A DNA stretch of 64,000 nucleotides from CAYZTY01 sp964444665 (GCA_964444665.1 CAYUIE010000009.1:62001-126000), one strand, 5' to 3'; positions 16,836 to 26,666 are shown, numbered from the stretch's first letter. Numbers and translations are program-made. The notes: generated by a model from the letters alone, not told the origin.

Positions 16836-18149
16836 TTAGTTCCACGCCGTTTGCCATAGCCACGTATCGGCAAAGTCTGCAAAATCTTCCAGATTCACAG
16901 CGCCGTCAAGATTGAAGTCAGCTATATTGTTATATAGCCCCGGCTCCCAGATAATTGTGCCGTTGTTGGTTATACCGCCCTGTGGGATTAATCGGCCGCC
17001 CTTCATATGAATAGTTCCGTTATTTGTCGTATGGCCCGTAACGAGTGTGATACCGTCGCTTATTTCTAATGTTGCATTTGCCTGAATGCTTACATCGCCG
17101 ACGATATTTGTCGGCCCGGTTAGCACAATTATGCCGTTAGGGTCAATAACAACGTCGCCGGTAATGCCGCCGAATCCTGCGAAATTCGCATCGGCTGATT
17201 GTGTAATCGTAGTAGCTGCCAGAGTGCCGCCAAGGAGGTTAATTACTCCATTGGGTTCATTAACCAGATTACAGTCGAAAGCAACACCACCGCCGGCATT
17301 AACCTCTATTGTGCCATTGTTGTTTACATCCGCGGTTAGAGCGATATGCATCACATTCAAAGATGCCATCGCTGCATTACTGATTAAGCCGTGATTAGAC
17401 AACTGATTACCGGTAGCAGCCGTTATACTGCCGCCGGTTGCCCGAATTGTGCCGTTGTTGGTCAAACACTCCCCGCCGTAAAGTAGCCCGAACCCGGTTA
17501 TCTCGCCTGAGGTATTGTTGTCCAGGATTTCGCGACCGCTGCACCCTCCGCCGAGTATCCTGATCTTTCCGGTATTATTCAGTAACTGGTCAACCTCAAA
17601 TTCATGATACGGAGCGACTATAATCAAACCGGCATTCTCACAATTGCCTTCGATTCCAACTTTACCGTTGGTTTCTATTGTGCCACCGATGGGATTCAGC
17701 AGGTCGCCCTCGATTCTCCCGCCCCAAAAATCCATCAGCCCGCCGCTGCTATTCATCACGTTGCCATTAATTTCAAATATTTCCAGACCCCAACCTATGA
17801 TTCCGAATTCGCCACCATCCGTCAAAGGGGCATAACACGGGTCTGCTAACGTTAAAGTAACCGGAGTTAATCCTACTCCCTCAAACACTACTTCATTTCC
17901 TCTGCAGGCGAGTGTGTTTATGGTATGACTATTCTGCAACTCAACTTTGACTTTGCCGCCGTCGGCATCAATTGTCACAGAGAAGGTGTCGGCCCCGTTT
18001 TCCGGCACAATCGCAGGATTCCAGTTACTCGCCGTTTCCCATTGGCCCCACGACCCGCCGACCCAGCTTGAGTTGTAATGAGTAGCCTGCAGCTCGGAGA
18101 CAAAAAGGATTGACAAAGTGACCGTTAACATTAATACGTTTCTTGACAT
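16836..18149 (-). CDS. Secreted beta-rich protein with dockerin-like C-terminus (copy A)
   Basis: A 437-residue protein. A signal peptide (MSRNVLMLTVTLSILFVSEL, cleavage probably after LQA) is followed by a WVGGSWGQWETASNW opening. That opening is seen in planctomycete autotransporter-like beta-strand proteins. Many short G/N-rich beta repeats follow (NNGTI, DPNGII and similar), suggesting a beta-helix. The C-terminus has one EF-hand-like repeat DFNLDGAVNLEDFADFADTW of the dockerin type I half-repeat kind. It is last in an operon of three paralogues (gap of 41 bases). Likely an extracellular surface or adhesion protein, by inference. Confidence 0.83.
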   Translation of the reverse strand: MSRNVLMLTVTLSILFVSELQATHYNSSWVGGSWGQWETASNWNPAIVPENGADTFSVTIDADGGKVKVELQNSHTINTLACRGNEVVFEGVGLTPVTLTLADPCYAPLTDGGEFGIIGWGLEIFEINGNVMNSSGGLMDFWGGRIEGDLLNPIGGTIETNGKVGIEGNCENAGLIIVAPYHEFEVDQLLNNTGKIRILGGGCSGREILDNNTSGEITGFGLLYGGECLTNNGTIRATGGSITAATGNQLSNHGLISNAAMASLNVMHIALTADVNNNGTIEVNAGGGVAFDCNLVNEPNGVINLLGGTLAATTITQSADANFAGFGGITGDVVIDPNGIIVLTGPTNIVGDVSIQANATLEISDGITLVTGHTTNNGTIHMKGGRLIPQGGITNNGTIIWEPGLYNNIADFNLDGAVNLEDFADFADTWLWQTAWN

Positions 18150-18190
18150 AATTCACCGTCCTTTCCTGGTTGAGTGGATTTCTTATTTTT

Positions 18191-19534
18191 TCAGTACCAG
18201 CTTGCCTGCCATAGCCAGGTGTCGGCATAGGCGGCAAAATCGTCGAAATTTACCGTGCCGTCCGAATTTATATCGAAATGATTGCGGCCGGTTCCTGCCT
18301 CGTGTGTGATTGTGCAATCTTCGCAGTCGCAGCCGCCCTGGAAGATGACCGTCCCGCCGATAAGACGAATCGTTCCATCACAGGTTGTATGGCCTGTAAT
18401 CAATGTCTGGCCGTCACTTATCTCTAACGCAGCCCCGTCAGGGATATTCACGTCGCCGATGATATTCATCGGCCCGGTTAACTCAATTAAGCCGTTGGGG
18501 TCGATAACCACATCGCCTGTGATTGATCCAAAACCAGCGAAATTCGCATCGGCCGTTTGGACAAAATTTGGTGCTTCAATACTGCCCCCCTTGAGTAGTA
18601 CTGCACCATTTGGGTCGTTAACAAAATTGCAGTCGATCGTTGTAGAGCCATTAATGTTGACTTGAATCATCCCCTCATTAATAAAATCACCTGCTGTAGT
18701 TTCTATAGAAAGAGTTGAGCCGGTGGAACTTTGTAGAATACCGCTACTTGTCGCATTGCCCCAACTATGCAATAATAATCCCCCTCCACGCGCAAGGATG
18801 CGTCCCTCGTTTTTAATTAGTTGATTTGCGTGTATGATACCTGCCCCCCTGATTTCACCAATACTGAGGTTTTGTAAAAGACCGGTAGAAAGGCTTCCGA
18901 GGTACATTTGGATATTGCCACTATTGATAAATTTTATCTCCGCCCAGATTTCTCCAGTGGGAGTAATCAGCATAAGACCTTCATTGGTGAGAGTACCTCC
19001 TGGAATATCAACGTTATCATTGATATGAACTTGCCCCTCAATATGGTTATACAAGTCCCCGAATATGAGCGTGTCATCAAATTCGAGTAATCCATTGGCT
19101 TTGTTTACGATATTGCCCTTGAATTCAGTGTCCTTTGTTTGAAGATAACCATAGTTTACAAAGGACCCATCTATTGTAAATTCATCTGTACGTATTATTA
19201 GGTTACCATGATTCGTTAGCCCATTCGGCTCAATCATTCTGAGATGTACTCGGTTTGATGTCCAGTTAGCAAGACATATCTTTCCATAACAATGGAGTTC
19301 ATTCACACTCCTATTGTATTCTATACCAACTTCCACTTCATTTACGTCGACATAGTTACTGTCTATGACAATGTTGAAGTCACCATCAGGCACGACAGGC
19401 GGGTCCCAGTTGCAGGGGTCGCACCAGCAACCTTTGCTCCCTCCTACCCAGATTGAATCGATGACTTCGGCTTGAACATTCGTGCCTATTAAGATGAGTG
19501 TTAGCAAAATTGATGATATTCTTTTTAAACGCAT
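18191..19534 (-). CDS. Secreted beta-rich protein with dockerin-like C-terminus (copy B)
   Basis: A 447-residue paralogue of its two neighbours, with the same plan: signal peptide (MRLKRISSILLTLILIGTNV), a WVGG...NWDPPVVP opening, a G/N-rich beta-repeat body and a C-terminal EF-hand-like loop DINSDGTVNFDDFAAYADTW. Roughly the last 80 residues, from ISDGQTLITGHTT, are almost identical to copy C, while most of the body differs strongly. Ribosome site GGAAG lies 8 bases upstream of the ATG. The dockerin-like tail may anchor it to a partner, but no cohesin is visible in this window. Confidence 0.83.
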   Translation of the reverse strand: MRLKRISSILLTLILIGTNVQAEVIDSIWVGGSKGCWCDPCNWDPPVVPDGDFNIVIDSNYVDVNEVEVGIEYNRSVNELHCYGKICLANWTSNRVHLRMIEPNGLTNHGNLIIRTDEFTIDGSFVNYGYLQTKDTEFKGNIVNKANGLLEFDDTLIFGDLYNHIEGQVHINDNVDIPGGTLTNEGLMLITPTGEIWAEIKFINSGNIQMYLGSLSTGLLQNLSIGEIRGAGIIHANQLIKNEGRILARGGGLLLHSWGNATSSGILQSSTGSTLSIETTAGDFINEGMIQVNINGSTTIDCNFVNDPNGAVLLKGGSIEAPNFVQTADANFAGFGSITGDVVIDPNGLIELTGPMNIIGDVNIPDGAALEISDGQTLITGHTTCDGTIRLIGGTVIFQGGCDCEDCTITHEAGTGRNHFDINSDGTVNFDDFAAYADTWLWQASWY

Positions 19535-19572
19535 ATTTCATCTTCCTTTCTTTATTTTGAACTGTACTTCTT

Positions 19573-20862
19573 TCAGTACCAGCTTGCCTGCCATAGCCAG
19601 TTGTCGGCGTAGGCGGCGAAGTCATCGAAATTTACTGTGCCGTCCTCATTTATATCGAAGTGATTTCGGCCGGTTCCTGCCTCGTGTGTAATTGTGCAAT
19701 CTTCACAATCGCATCCGCCCTGGAAGATAACCGTCCCGCCGATAAGACGAATCGTTCCGTCACAGGTTGTATGGCCTGTAATCAATGTTTGGCCGTCACT
19801 TATCTCTAACGTAGCATCGACAGGGATATTTACGTCACCAAAAATGTTAGTTGGCCCCGTTAGAGCGATTAGGCTGTTAGATTCAATGGTGAGATTACCA
19901 GTAATATCACCTTGGCCTTTGAATGTTGCATTGGCCGACTGTATAATATTTGTAGCAGCCAGGGTCCCACCGTACATTTGTATAACACCGTTGGGTTCAT
20001 TAACCAGATTGCAGTCGAATGTTATGCCACCGCCGGCATTGACCTCGATTGTGCCGGTGTTATTTACTTCTTCTTCTGACTTTATATTCAGTAATGCTCC
20101 AGGCGTGTTGCCCAGAACACCGCTATTTAGCAAAGTGGCTTCTTCAAACCAAGCAATTGTAAGTGTGCCGCCTTCTGCGTAAATCGTACCTTTATTTTGT
20201 AAGAGTTGACTCGCACGAAAAACTCCAAAACCCTCGACAATACCAAGGGGATTGTTGACAAGGTCATCGTCACTTCCAAAAGCTCCGCCATAAATCTTGA
20301 TCTGTCCGTTATTGTGAACGTATTCTTCGATATAGAATTCACTTCCTGGGGCAATTTGTATTAAGCCTGAATTTTCAAAATTACCTTCATCAGTATCGAT
20401 TTTGCCCTTGATTCCCATTATACTCCCATCAGGATTGAAGAGATCGCCTGCGATTTCCAAATCTTCCAGATAAAGCTCTGCACTACCAGTGTTTGTGATT
20501 TTGCCGTTAATGTCATCATGCCACTTACCTTCGATGCTTAAGTCTCCATGGTTTGTCAGGCCATTTGTATCTGCCAGAGTAAGTTGTGCCCAATCGGTCC
20601 ACGTGTTAAGTTCGACTTCGCCATAACAATCCAATTTGTCAACAGTCCAATTTTCTGCCAAAGTTACTTCTGCGTTGGTTATACTTACGACAAAGGTCTG
20701 AGATGCGTTGTTATCCGGTACGATACCACAGTCCCAATTACACGGGTCGCCCCAAAGGCCATTATCAGGACCAATCCAACTACACGGAATTTGCGCAGCT
20801 TGTAGGTTTGAAGCTGAAAAGCCTAATGCGATGGCCGCAAAAATTAATACTTTCTTAGACAT
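19573..20862 (-). CDS. Secreted beta-rich protein with dockerin-like C-terminus (copy C)
   Basis: First gene of the three-gene operon, 429 residues. It has a signal peptide (MSKKVLIFAAIALGFSASNL, cleavage near LQA), then IPCSWIGPDNGLWGDPCNWD, a beta-repeat body and the EF-hand-like loop DINEDGTVNFDDFAAYADNW. The segment NEPNGVI...GGTLAAT is shared with copy A, and the last 80 or so residues with copy B, so the three look like a mosaic family. A strong ribosome site (GGAAGG) lies before the ATG and a promoter about 120 bases upstream. Confidence 0.83.
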   Translation of the reverse strand: MSKKVLIFAAIALGFSASNLQAAQIPCSWIGPDNGLWGDPCNWDCGIVPDNNASQTFVVSITNAEVTLAENWTVDKLDCYGEVELNTWTDWAQLTLADTNGLTNHGDLSIEGKWHDDINGKITNTGSAELYLEDLEIAGDLFNPDGSIMGIKGKIDTDEGNFENSGLIQIAPGSEFYIEEYVHNNGQIKIYGGAFGSDDDLVNNPLGIVEGFGVFRASQLLQNKGTIYAEGGTLTIAWFEEATLLNSGVLGNTPGALLNIKSEEEVNNTGTIEVNAGGGITFDCNLVNEPNGVIQMYGGTLAATNIIQSANATFKGQGDITGNLTIESNSLIALTGPTNIFGDVNIPVDATLEISDGQTLITGHTTCDGTIRLIGGTVIFQGGCDCEDCTITHEAGTGRNHFDINEDGTVNFDDFAAYADNWLWQASWY

Positions 20863-20979
20863 AATTCACCTTCCTTTCTATGGTTGGGATTTTCTGTCCG
20901 TCGCGTTGGACTTGTAATGATATCGCGAGAGATTTGACTATTTTCATCGTCTGCCACTCCTCTGATTTGCTTATCTTGT

Positions 20980-21007
20980 AATGTATGAAATATGGGTATA
21001 ATGTCAA
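20980..21007 (-). promoter_or_regulatory. Promoter of the dockerin-like operon
   Basis: On the minus strand TTGACA (21007-21002), a 16-bp spacer and TACATT (20985-20980; four of six consensus bases). It would give a 5' leader of about 110 bases before the copy C start at 20862. Confidence 0.5.
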
Positions 21008-21131
21008 GAAAATTACGGCTTTCAGGGATTTTTACGATAAATACAGACTTTGACCTTGCAATGTTTCAAAAAAATCGTTATTTAATGAAGTGAAATGTGA
21101 TTTATGATATATGAGAATAGGAGTACGTTAG

Positions 21132-21398
21132 ATGTCGAGAGTATGTTATTTTACCGGCAAAAAGACCAGAGCGGGACGCAGTATCGCCCGCCGGGGCAAG
21201 GCTAAATATCTCGGCGGTGTCGGAAAAAAGACCACCGGCATTACAAAGAGAAAATTCAAGCCGAATATCCAGAAGGTCCGGGCGGTTGTAGACGGCAGGG
21301 TCTGCCGGATTAGGGTCTCGGCCAAGGCAATGCATATGGGTCTTGTGCAAAAGCCGCTGAAGAGGGATTATAAACCTTCTGTAGAGGCCGTTGAATAG
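21132..21398 (+). CDS. rpmB: 50S ribosomal protein L28
   Basis: An 88-residue basic ribosomal protein. It starts MSRVCYFTGKKTRAGRS, and the family regions TKRKFKPNIQKVRA and RVSAKAMHMGL follow. No Cys-x-x-Cys zinc ribbon is present. Ribosome site AGGAG lies 8 bases before the ATG. A strong terminator follows, so it is a single-gene unit. Confidence 0.95.
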   Translation: MSRVCYFTGKKTRAGRSIARRGKAKYLGGVGKKTTGITKRKFKPNIQKVRAVVDGRVCRIRVSAKAMHMGLVQKPLKRDYKPSVEAVE

Positions 21399-21434
21399 CG
21401 AAATTTTAACATTGCAAAGAGAAAAGATTTTTGT

Positions 21435-21467
21435 AAAAACGAGGCGGCAGGGCCTCGTTTTTCTTTT
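21435..21467 (+). terminator. Intrinsic terminator of rpmB
   Basis: AAAAACGAGGC (21435-21445), a 6-base loop, then GCCTCG (21452-21457) running into a T-rich tail TTTTTCTTTT. The A run pairs with the T run, making the signal partly bidirectional. It separates rpmB from gatC. Confidence 0.9.
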
Positions 21468-21482
21468 GGCCGGGGATGAAAC

Positions 21483-21791
21483 GTGAAAAATATTATTGAT
21501 GAGCAGAAGGTAAGAGCGGTCGCGAAGCTGTCTCGGCTGGACCTGACGGACGACGAGGTGGCCGCCTTCAGCAGGCAGTTAAGCGCAATCCTCGAATACG
21601 TCGAGAAGCTAAATGAGCTTGACACGACGAACGTCGAGCCGTTAGCGCACTGTCTGCCTATAAGCAACATCTTCCGGGAAGACAAGATAAAAGAGTCACT
21701 TGGTGTGGAAAAAACGCTGGCAAATGCACCACAGCGGGACGGCGATTTCTTCAAAGTACCCAAAATACTTGATGATAGCTCCGGAGCATAA
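21483..21791 (+). CDS. gatC: Asp-tRNA(Asn)/Glu-tRNA(Gln) amidotransferase subunit C
   Basis: Small subunit of GatCAB, which converts misacylated Glu-tRNA(Gln) and Asp-tRNA(Asn) to the correct amides. 102 residues. It starts at GTG with GGGG upstream. Family motifs: VRAVAKLSRLDLTDDEV, LSAILEYVEKLNELDT, VEPLAHCLP. It is first in the order gatC-gatA-gatB. Confidence 0.95.
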   Translation: MKNIIDEQKVRAVAKLSRLDLTDDEVAAFSRQLSAILEYVEKLNELDTTNVEPLAHCLPISNIFREDKIKESLGVEKTLANAPQRDGDFFKVPKILDDSSGA

Positions 21792-21814
21792 AGAATTTTT
21801 TTGGTGTTGGTTTT

Positions 21815-23293
21815 ATGTCGGATGAACTGCTGGATTTGAATTGTAAAGAGTTGCGGGACGAAATTGCGGCAGGGCGGGTTAAAAGTAACGCAGCTACCGA
21901 AGCAGTCTTTGAGCAAATAGATAATTATGAAGGCAAAGTGGGGGCTTTTCTTAGCACGTTCAAAAAGCAAGCGCTGGCACAGGCTAAGCAGGTCGATGAC
22001 AAAATTGCTTCAGGTGGGCCCGTAGGTGCTTTAGCGGGTGTGCCGGTCGCTGTAAAAGACAATATGTGTACGACCTTCGGCGCTACGACCTGCGCTTCGA
22101 AGATACTGGAAAATTTTCACGCACCTTATAACGCCACTGTAGTTGAGAAGCTTCTTGCCGCCGATGCGGTGATAGTCGGCAAAACGAATCTGGACGAGTT
22201 TGCGATGGGCTCAAGCACGGAAAACTCAGGCCTTAAAAAGACCGTCAATCCCTGGGACCCAGGCAGAGTACCAGGCGGCAGCAGCGGCGGCTCGGCAGCC
22301 GCGGTAGCTTCGAGAATGTGCTTCGCGGCATTAGGCTCGGATACGGGCGGCTCGATTCGTCAGCCTGCAAGCTTTTGTGGCGCCGTTGGGTTAAAGCCGA
22401 CTTACGGGAGAATATCGAGATTCGGTCTGGTTGCTTACGGCTCCAGCCTGGACCAGATTGGGCCGGTTACGCGGACGGTTGCTGATACGGCTTTAATCTT
22501 AAATGTTATTACCGGCCACGACCAAAAAGACAGTACAAGCGTCAGCGAGCAAATCGCGCCGGTATGCGATTATCTTGAAAAGATCGATGAGTCGCCGAAA
22601 GGGTTGAAAATAGGCATAGTGCCCCAGCTAAACGAAGGGGCCGAACAAAATGTGCAAAAGGCGATTGGCAAGGCCCTGGAAGTTTATAAAAATTCTGGCG
22701 CCGAGATTATTGAGATAGCTATGCCGCATTTTGATTATGCCATCGCTGCATATTACCTGATTGCGACGGCGGAGGCATCGAGCAACCTTGCGCGGTACGA
22801 CGGCGTGCATTACGGTTATCGAACGCCAAGACCTAATGATTATATTGAGGTTTATTCCAAGTCGCGGGCCGAAGGTTTTGGCGGTGAGGTTAAAAGGCGA
22901 ATAATGCTGGGTACATACGCGCTTTCCAGCGGGTACTACGACGCCTATTATCTAAAGGCGTTGAAAGTTAGAAATTTGATACGAGGCGATTTCACGAAGG
23001 CTTTTGAAAGCTGCGATTGCGTTATGATGCCGGTCTCGCCAACAACGGCCTTCAAAATCGGTGAAAAGATTGACGACCCGCTGCAGATGTATCTCTCGGA
23101 CGTTTACACGATAGCGGCAAACCTGGCGGGAGTCCCGGCAATAAGTGTTCCTTGCGGCTTCGATGGTGATAATTTGCCGATAGGCCTGCAGATACTTACG
23201 CCGGCTTTTACGGAAGATAAGCTCCTGCGAATAGCAAGAATTTATGAATCGCAGAATCAATGGCATCTAAAGAAACCTGCAGTCATAAAGTGA
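21815..23293 (+). CDS. gatA: Asp-tRNA(Asn)/Glu-tRNA(Gln) amidotransferase subunit A
   Basis: Amidase-signature subunit that releases ammonia from glutamine. The 492 residues are typical. The catalytic Lys is in VAVKDNMCT, the cis-Ser region in VPGGSSGGSAAAVAS and the nucleophile Ser in GSDTGGSIRQPASFCG. The start ATG is 23 bases after gatC. The reading frame is intact. Confidence 0.97.
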   Translation: MSDELLDLNCKELRDEIAAGRVKSNAATEAVFEQIDNYEGKVGAFLSTFKKQALAQAKQVDDKIASGGPVGALAGVPVAVKDNMCTTFGATTCASKILENFHAPYNATVVEKLLAADAVIVGKTNLDEFAMGSSTENSGLKKTVNPWDPGRVPGGSSGGSAAAVASRMCFAALGSDTGGSIRQPASFCGAVGLKPTYGRISRFGLVAYGSSLDQIGPVTRTVADTALILNVITGHDQKDSTSVSEQIAPVCDYLEKIDESPKGLKIGIVPQLNEGAEQNVQKAIGKALEVYKNSGAEIIEIAMPHFDYAIAAYYLIATAEASSNLARYDGVHYGYRTPRPNDYIEVYSKSRAEGFGGEVKRRIMLGTYALSSGYYDAYYLKALKVRNLIRGDFTKAFESCDCVMMPVSPTTAFKIGEKIDDPLQMYLSDVYTIAANLAGVPAISVPCGFDGDNLPIGLQILTPAFTEDKLLRIARIYESQNQWHLKKPAVIK

Positions 23294-23300
23294 GTTAGAA

Positions 23301-24764
23301 TTGGCACAGTTGCAGTACAAAGCGATAATTGGCTTGGAGATTCATGTGCATTTGTGCACTGAGACCAAGATGTTCTGCGCCTGCGCCCTCGAATATGGCA
23401 AGCAGGCGAACAGCAGGGTTTGCCCCGTTTGCCTTGGTATGCCGGGCGTGCTGCCGGTGATGAATAAGCAGGCGTTCGAGTATGCGATGCTGACGGCCCT
23501 TGCCCTTAATTGCCAGATTAGTCGTTTCACCAAATGGGACAGAAAGAGCTATTATTACCCCGACCTGCCGAAGAATTATCAGATAAGCCAGTACGACCTG
23601 CCGCTCAGCAGCAACGGTTTCATCGAAATCCCTCTTGAAGGCGGCCGGACCAAAAAAATCAGGATAATAAGGGTGCATCTCGAAGAAGATGCCGGCAAGA
23701 ATCTGCATTCTGCAAAAGGTTATTCGCAGGTGGACCTGAACCGGGCCGGCACGCCGTTATTGGAGATTGTTACCGAGCCGGATATGAGCAGCCCTGAAGA
23801 GGTTCGTGCACTGGCAGTAGAGTTGCAGCGAATTGTCAGATATCTGGGTGTATCGGAAGCGGACATGCAAAAGGGTCATATGCGCTTCGAGCCGAACATC
23901 AATGTAGTGATTGATAAAGACGGAAAAGATTGCAAAACGCCGATTGTTGAAGTCAAAAATTTAAACAGCTTTCGCGCGCTTGAAAGAAGCGTTACTTATG
24001 AAGTGACCCGGCAGCTTGACGAGTTTGCCGAGACGGGTTTGGTAATGGAGATGGGCAACAAAACGACCCGCGGCTGGGATGATGCAAACGAGAAAACCGT
24101 TCTGCAAAGGGAAAAAGAGGAGGCCCACGATTATCGTTATTTCCCTGACCCTGATCTTGTGCCCGTCGAGGTAAGTGACGAATGGCTTGAGCAAATAAAG
24201 TCCCGGCTGTGTGAGCTGCCCATAAAGAAACAGATGAGGTATGTAAGCGAATACGGCCTGAGTGATTATGACGCGGGCGTTTTAACTGCGGAACGGCCGA
24301 CGGCAAACTTTTTCGAGGAAGTGGTTAAAGCGGGCGGTGAGCCGAAGCGAGTGTGTAATCTGCTTACTCAGACCGGATTAAGGCTGGCAAATGAAAAGGG
24401 ATGCAGCGTTGCCCAGCTTGGTATTAAGCCGCAGGATGTAGCGGAGTTGGCTAAAATGGTTGAAGCAGGCCGAGTCAGCGCAAGCGCCTCGACAACTATT
24501 TTTGAAAAAATGGTCGAAACCACAAAGACCCCTGGGGATATAGCGGAAGAATTCAATTTGGTTCAGAAAAGCGACGAAGGTGAGCTGGAAAAAATAGTAG
24601 AGCAGGTACTTTCGGAAAATCCTAAGGCGGTTGATGATGTAAAAAGCGGTGGGAAGAAAAGCAAAAAGGCCCGTGGTTTCTTAGTCGGCCAGGTGATGCA
24701 GAAGACCGGCGGCCGGGCAAACCCGAAAGTGGTCTCCGAAATCCTCGCGAGAAAACTAACATAG
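23301..24764 (+). CDS. gatB: Asp-tRNA(Asn)/Glu-tRNA(Gln) amidotransferase subunit B
   Basis: Kinase/transamidase subunit of GatCAB, 487 residues. The start is a TTG 7 bases after the gatA stop, which gives the expected N-terminus MAQLQYKAIIGLEIHVHL. Other motifs: CPVCLGMPGVLPV, KSYYYPDLPKNYQISQYDLP, HLEEDAGK and a C-terminal YqeY-like helical domain ending GGRANPKVVSEIL. The presence of the whole GatCAB set implies an indirect route to Gln-tRNA and/or Asn-tRNA. Confidence 0.97.
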   Translation: MAQLQYKAIIGLEIHVHLCTETKMFCACALEYGKQANSRVCPVCLGMPGVLPVMNKQAFEYAMLTALALNCQISRFTKWDRKSYYYPDLPKNYQISQYDLPLSSNGFIEIPLEGGRTKKIRIIRVHLEEDAGKNLHSAKGYSQVDLNRAGTPLLEIVTEPDMSSPEEVRALAVELQRIVRYLGVSEADMQKGHMRFEPNINVVIDKDGKDCKTPIVEVKNLNSFRALERSVTYEVTRQLDEFAETGLVMEMGNKTTRGWDDANEKTVLQREKEEAHDYRYFPDPDLVPVEVSDEWLEQIKSRLCELPIKKQMRYVSEYGLSDYDAGVLTAERPTANFFEEVVKAGGEPKRVCNLLTQTGLRLANEKGCSVAQLGIKPQDVAELAKMVEAGRVSASASTTIFEKMVETTKTPGDIAEEFNLVQKSDEGELEKIVEQVLSENPKAVDDVKSGGKKSKKARGFLVGQVMQKTGGRANPKVVSEILARKLT

Positions 24765-24822
24765 GCTTAAGAGCACCGGCTGTTAATTGACACCCCACTC
24801 CATCAAATCAAGCCAGGCGGAA

Positions 24823-25461
24823 TTATTTTTTCAGTACTTTACTTTCAGTTCCTTCGATTAGCCTTTTGATATTTGCGCGGTGCCGAAGGATGACCAGGAT
24901 AGGCATAAGAATTGCAACTGTAAACAGGGGCCATAACGTGTCGAAACGCCAGTCGGGCACGACGGCCACGGCCGTAGTCAGGCATACCGGAAAGACGATT
25001 GCCGCCGTAATCGAGGCCAGCGAGACATAACGCCAGATAATCACAACAAGAATCCAGACGGCAAATGCAACAAGGCCGCAAATCGTATAGTAAGGCCAAA
25101 GCCCTAATACAACGCCAAGACTGGTAGCAACACCTTTACCACCTTTGAATTTCAGGTAAATAGGGAAGATATGACCGAATATGGCTACGCAGCCGACCAC
25201 AAGCCATAGCGCAAGTTTTGGACTTGTAGCTGGAAGCGTAATAAAATGCCTTGCAACCAGCATCGGTATTAGGCCCTTTAGAACGTCGAGAACAAAGCAC
25301 AGCCAGGCCCACTTTCTTCCAAGTACTCTGCTGACATTTGTAGCGCCGATATTTCCTGAGCCGACTAAGCGCAGGTCCTTGCCATGCGCCCTGGCGATAA
25401 TCAAGCCGAATGGAACAGAACCAAGAAGATAAGATGCGGTTATCAAAATTAATAATTTCAT
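24823..25461 (-). CDS. plsY: Glycerol-3-phosphate acyltransferase PlsY
   Basis: Integral membrane enzyme that moves the acyl group from acyl-phosphate to glycerol-3-phosphate, the first step of phospholipid synthesis. The 212 residues have five or more hydrophobic segments. Motifs: GSVPFGLIIA, GSGNIGATNVSRVLG and GGKGVATSLGVVLG. It is the last gene of the LPS core operon and overlaps the glycosyltransferase by 4 bases, so phospholipid and LPS core synthesis are transcriptionally linked here. Confidence 0.95.
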   Translation of the reverse strand: MKLLILITASYLLGSVPFGLIIARAHGKDLRLVGSGNIGATNVSRVLGRKWAWLCFVLDVLKGLIPMLVARHFITLPATSPKLALWLVVGCVAIFGHIFPIYLKFKGGKGVATSLGVVLGLWPYYTICGLVAFAVWILVVIIWRYVSLASITAAIVFPVCLTTAVAVVPDWRFDTLWPLFTVAILMPILVILRHRANIKRLIEGTESKVLKK

Positions 25462-26666
25462 TCTTTTGCCTTATTTTGAATTATGGTTTCGTAAAGCTCT
25501 ATCAGTTGAGTAGCGTGTCGATTAATTGAGATTTTTTCTTTTAATTTATCCTCAATAATGGCCCTGGAAGCATTTTGTATATTGACCGGGTTGATAAAAT
25601 ATACCATTGCATCCGCAAGGGCATCTACCTGGCGTGGATTGTCGATTATTTTGCCGTGCCTGCCGTCCACGATAAAGTCGGCCGCGCCGTTGAATCGCGT
25701 CGTAATTACGGGCTTATCGGCGGCAAGTGCCTCGAGAATGTAACGGGAGCAGGGGTCGTAAAATGTCGGCAAAACGGCGACGTCTGCTATTTCCAGAAGA
25801 TTTTGAATTAGTTTTATGTGGCCGAGGAAAAGTATTCTTTGGCTGATACCGAGTTTTGTTGTGAGTTTGCGATATTTGCCTGATTTATCCCGGCCGGCGA
25901 TTAGTAGATAAGGTTGTGCCGAGCCTGCACGTTCACTCAGGAGATGAAAAGCGGCTAATAACGGCGCTAGTCCCTTCAGTCTGAAATTGTTGGCCACAAA
26001 TAAAAAAAACAGGGGCTTTATCGTTTTGTTAAGTTGTAGTTGTTCAAAAAGCTGAGAACGGAGTTTGCTCATATAATCCTGGTCGATGGGGCCGGGCGTT
26101 TTCACACCGTTTGGTATGACTACAATTCTCTGGTCGGATAGAGTATAATGATTTTGGAATTGGCTGCGGACGTATTCTGAAACAGCCGCGATTAGGGGGC
26201 CGTTAGGGTCTTTGCACAGCTTTTTTTCGGCACGTAGCATCGCGGCACGTCGGCGGTTGGCGAAAGCCGTGGCTAATTTATATGACCGGCCCAGCGCAGT
26301 TTCATAACTTGCTGCGTTTCGAATAACAACCTCGGCAAAGCTCCCCCCGCGAGGCTGGTACACGTCTGCAAAATCAAAAGGCAGCACGCTGTGGACTATG
26401 TCATAATGGTCTTGAGACAGTTTTTCTCTGAGCTTTCTTGAGAACCTGGAAAGGCTTGTTCGTTTTCCCGGTCCGGCCCGAAATAAAATATGTAAGTTTT
26501 GCGAATTGGTTGTGCCTTTTTGCCTCCCCGGCCGGCGGGTTGCCGCTAATAACTCGACCTGCAGACCGGCTTTACGCAGGGCCTGTGCTAATTCTAAGAC
26601 AGACCGTTCCGCTCCGCCAAGGACCACATCCGCACGCTCAATAACAAGGGCAACTTTCATTTGCAT
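25458..26666 (-). CDS. Glycosyltransferase family 4 (WaaG-like)
   Basis: A GT-B retaining glycosyltransferase of about 402 residues. The N-terminal domain starts MKVALVIERADVVLGGAERS. The C-terminal donor-binding domain has FVANNFRLKG, then ILEALAADKPVITTRFNGAADFI (E-x7-E type region). The ATG at 26666 or 26660 is the likely start; an upstream TTG at 26693 would overlap the kinase gene by 3-4 bases. In this operon it most likely adds a hexose to the heptose core, as WaaG does; the sugar is not determined by sequence. Confidence 0.88.
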   Translation of the reverse strand: MQMKVALVIERADVVLGGAERSVLELAQALRKAGLQVELLAATRRPGRQKGTTNSQNLHILFRAGPGKRTSLSRFSRKLREKLSQDHYDIVHSVLPFDFADVYQPRGGSFAEVVIRNAASYETALGRSYKLATAFANRRRAAMLRAEKKLCKDPNGPLIAAVSEYVRSQFQNHYTLSDQRIVVIPNGVKTPGPIDQDYMSKLRSQLFEQLQLNKTIKPLFFLFVANNFRLKGLAPLLAAFHLLSERAGSAQPYLLIAGRDKSGKYRKLTTKLGISQRILFLGHIKLIQNLLEIADVAVLPTFYDPCSRYILEALAADKPVITTRFNGAADFIVDGRHGKIIDNPRQVDALADAMVYFINPVNIQNASRAIIEDKLKEKISINRHATQLIELYETIIQNKAKE

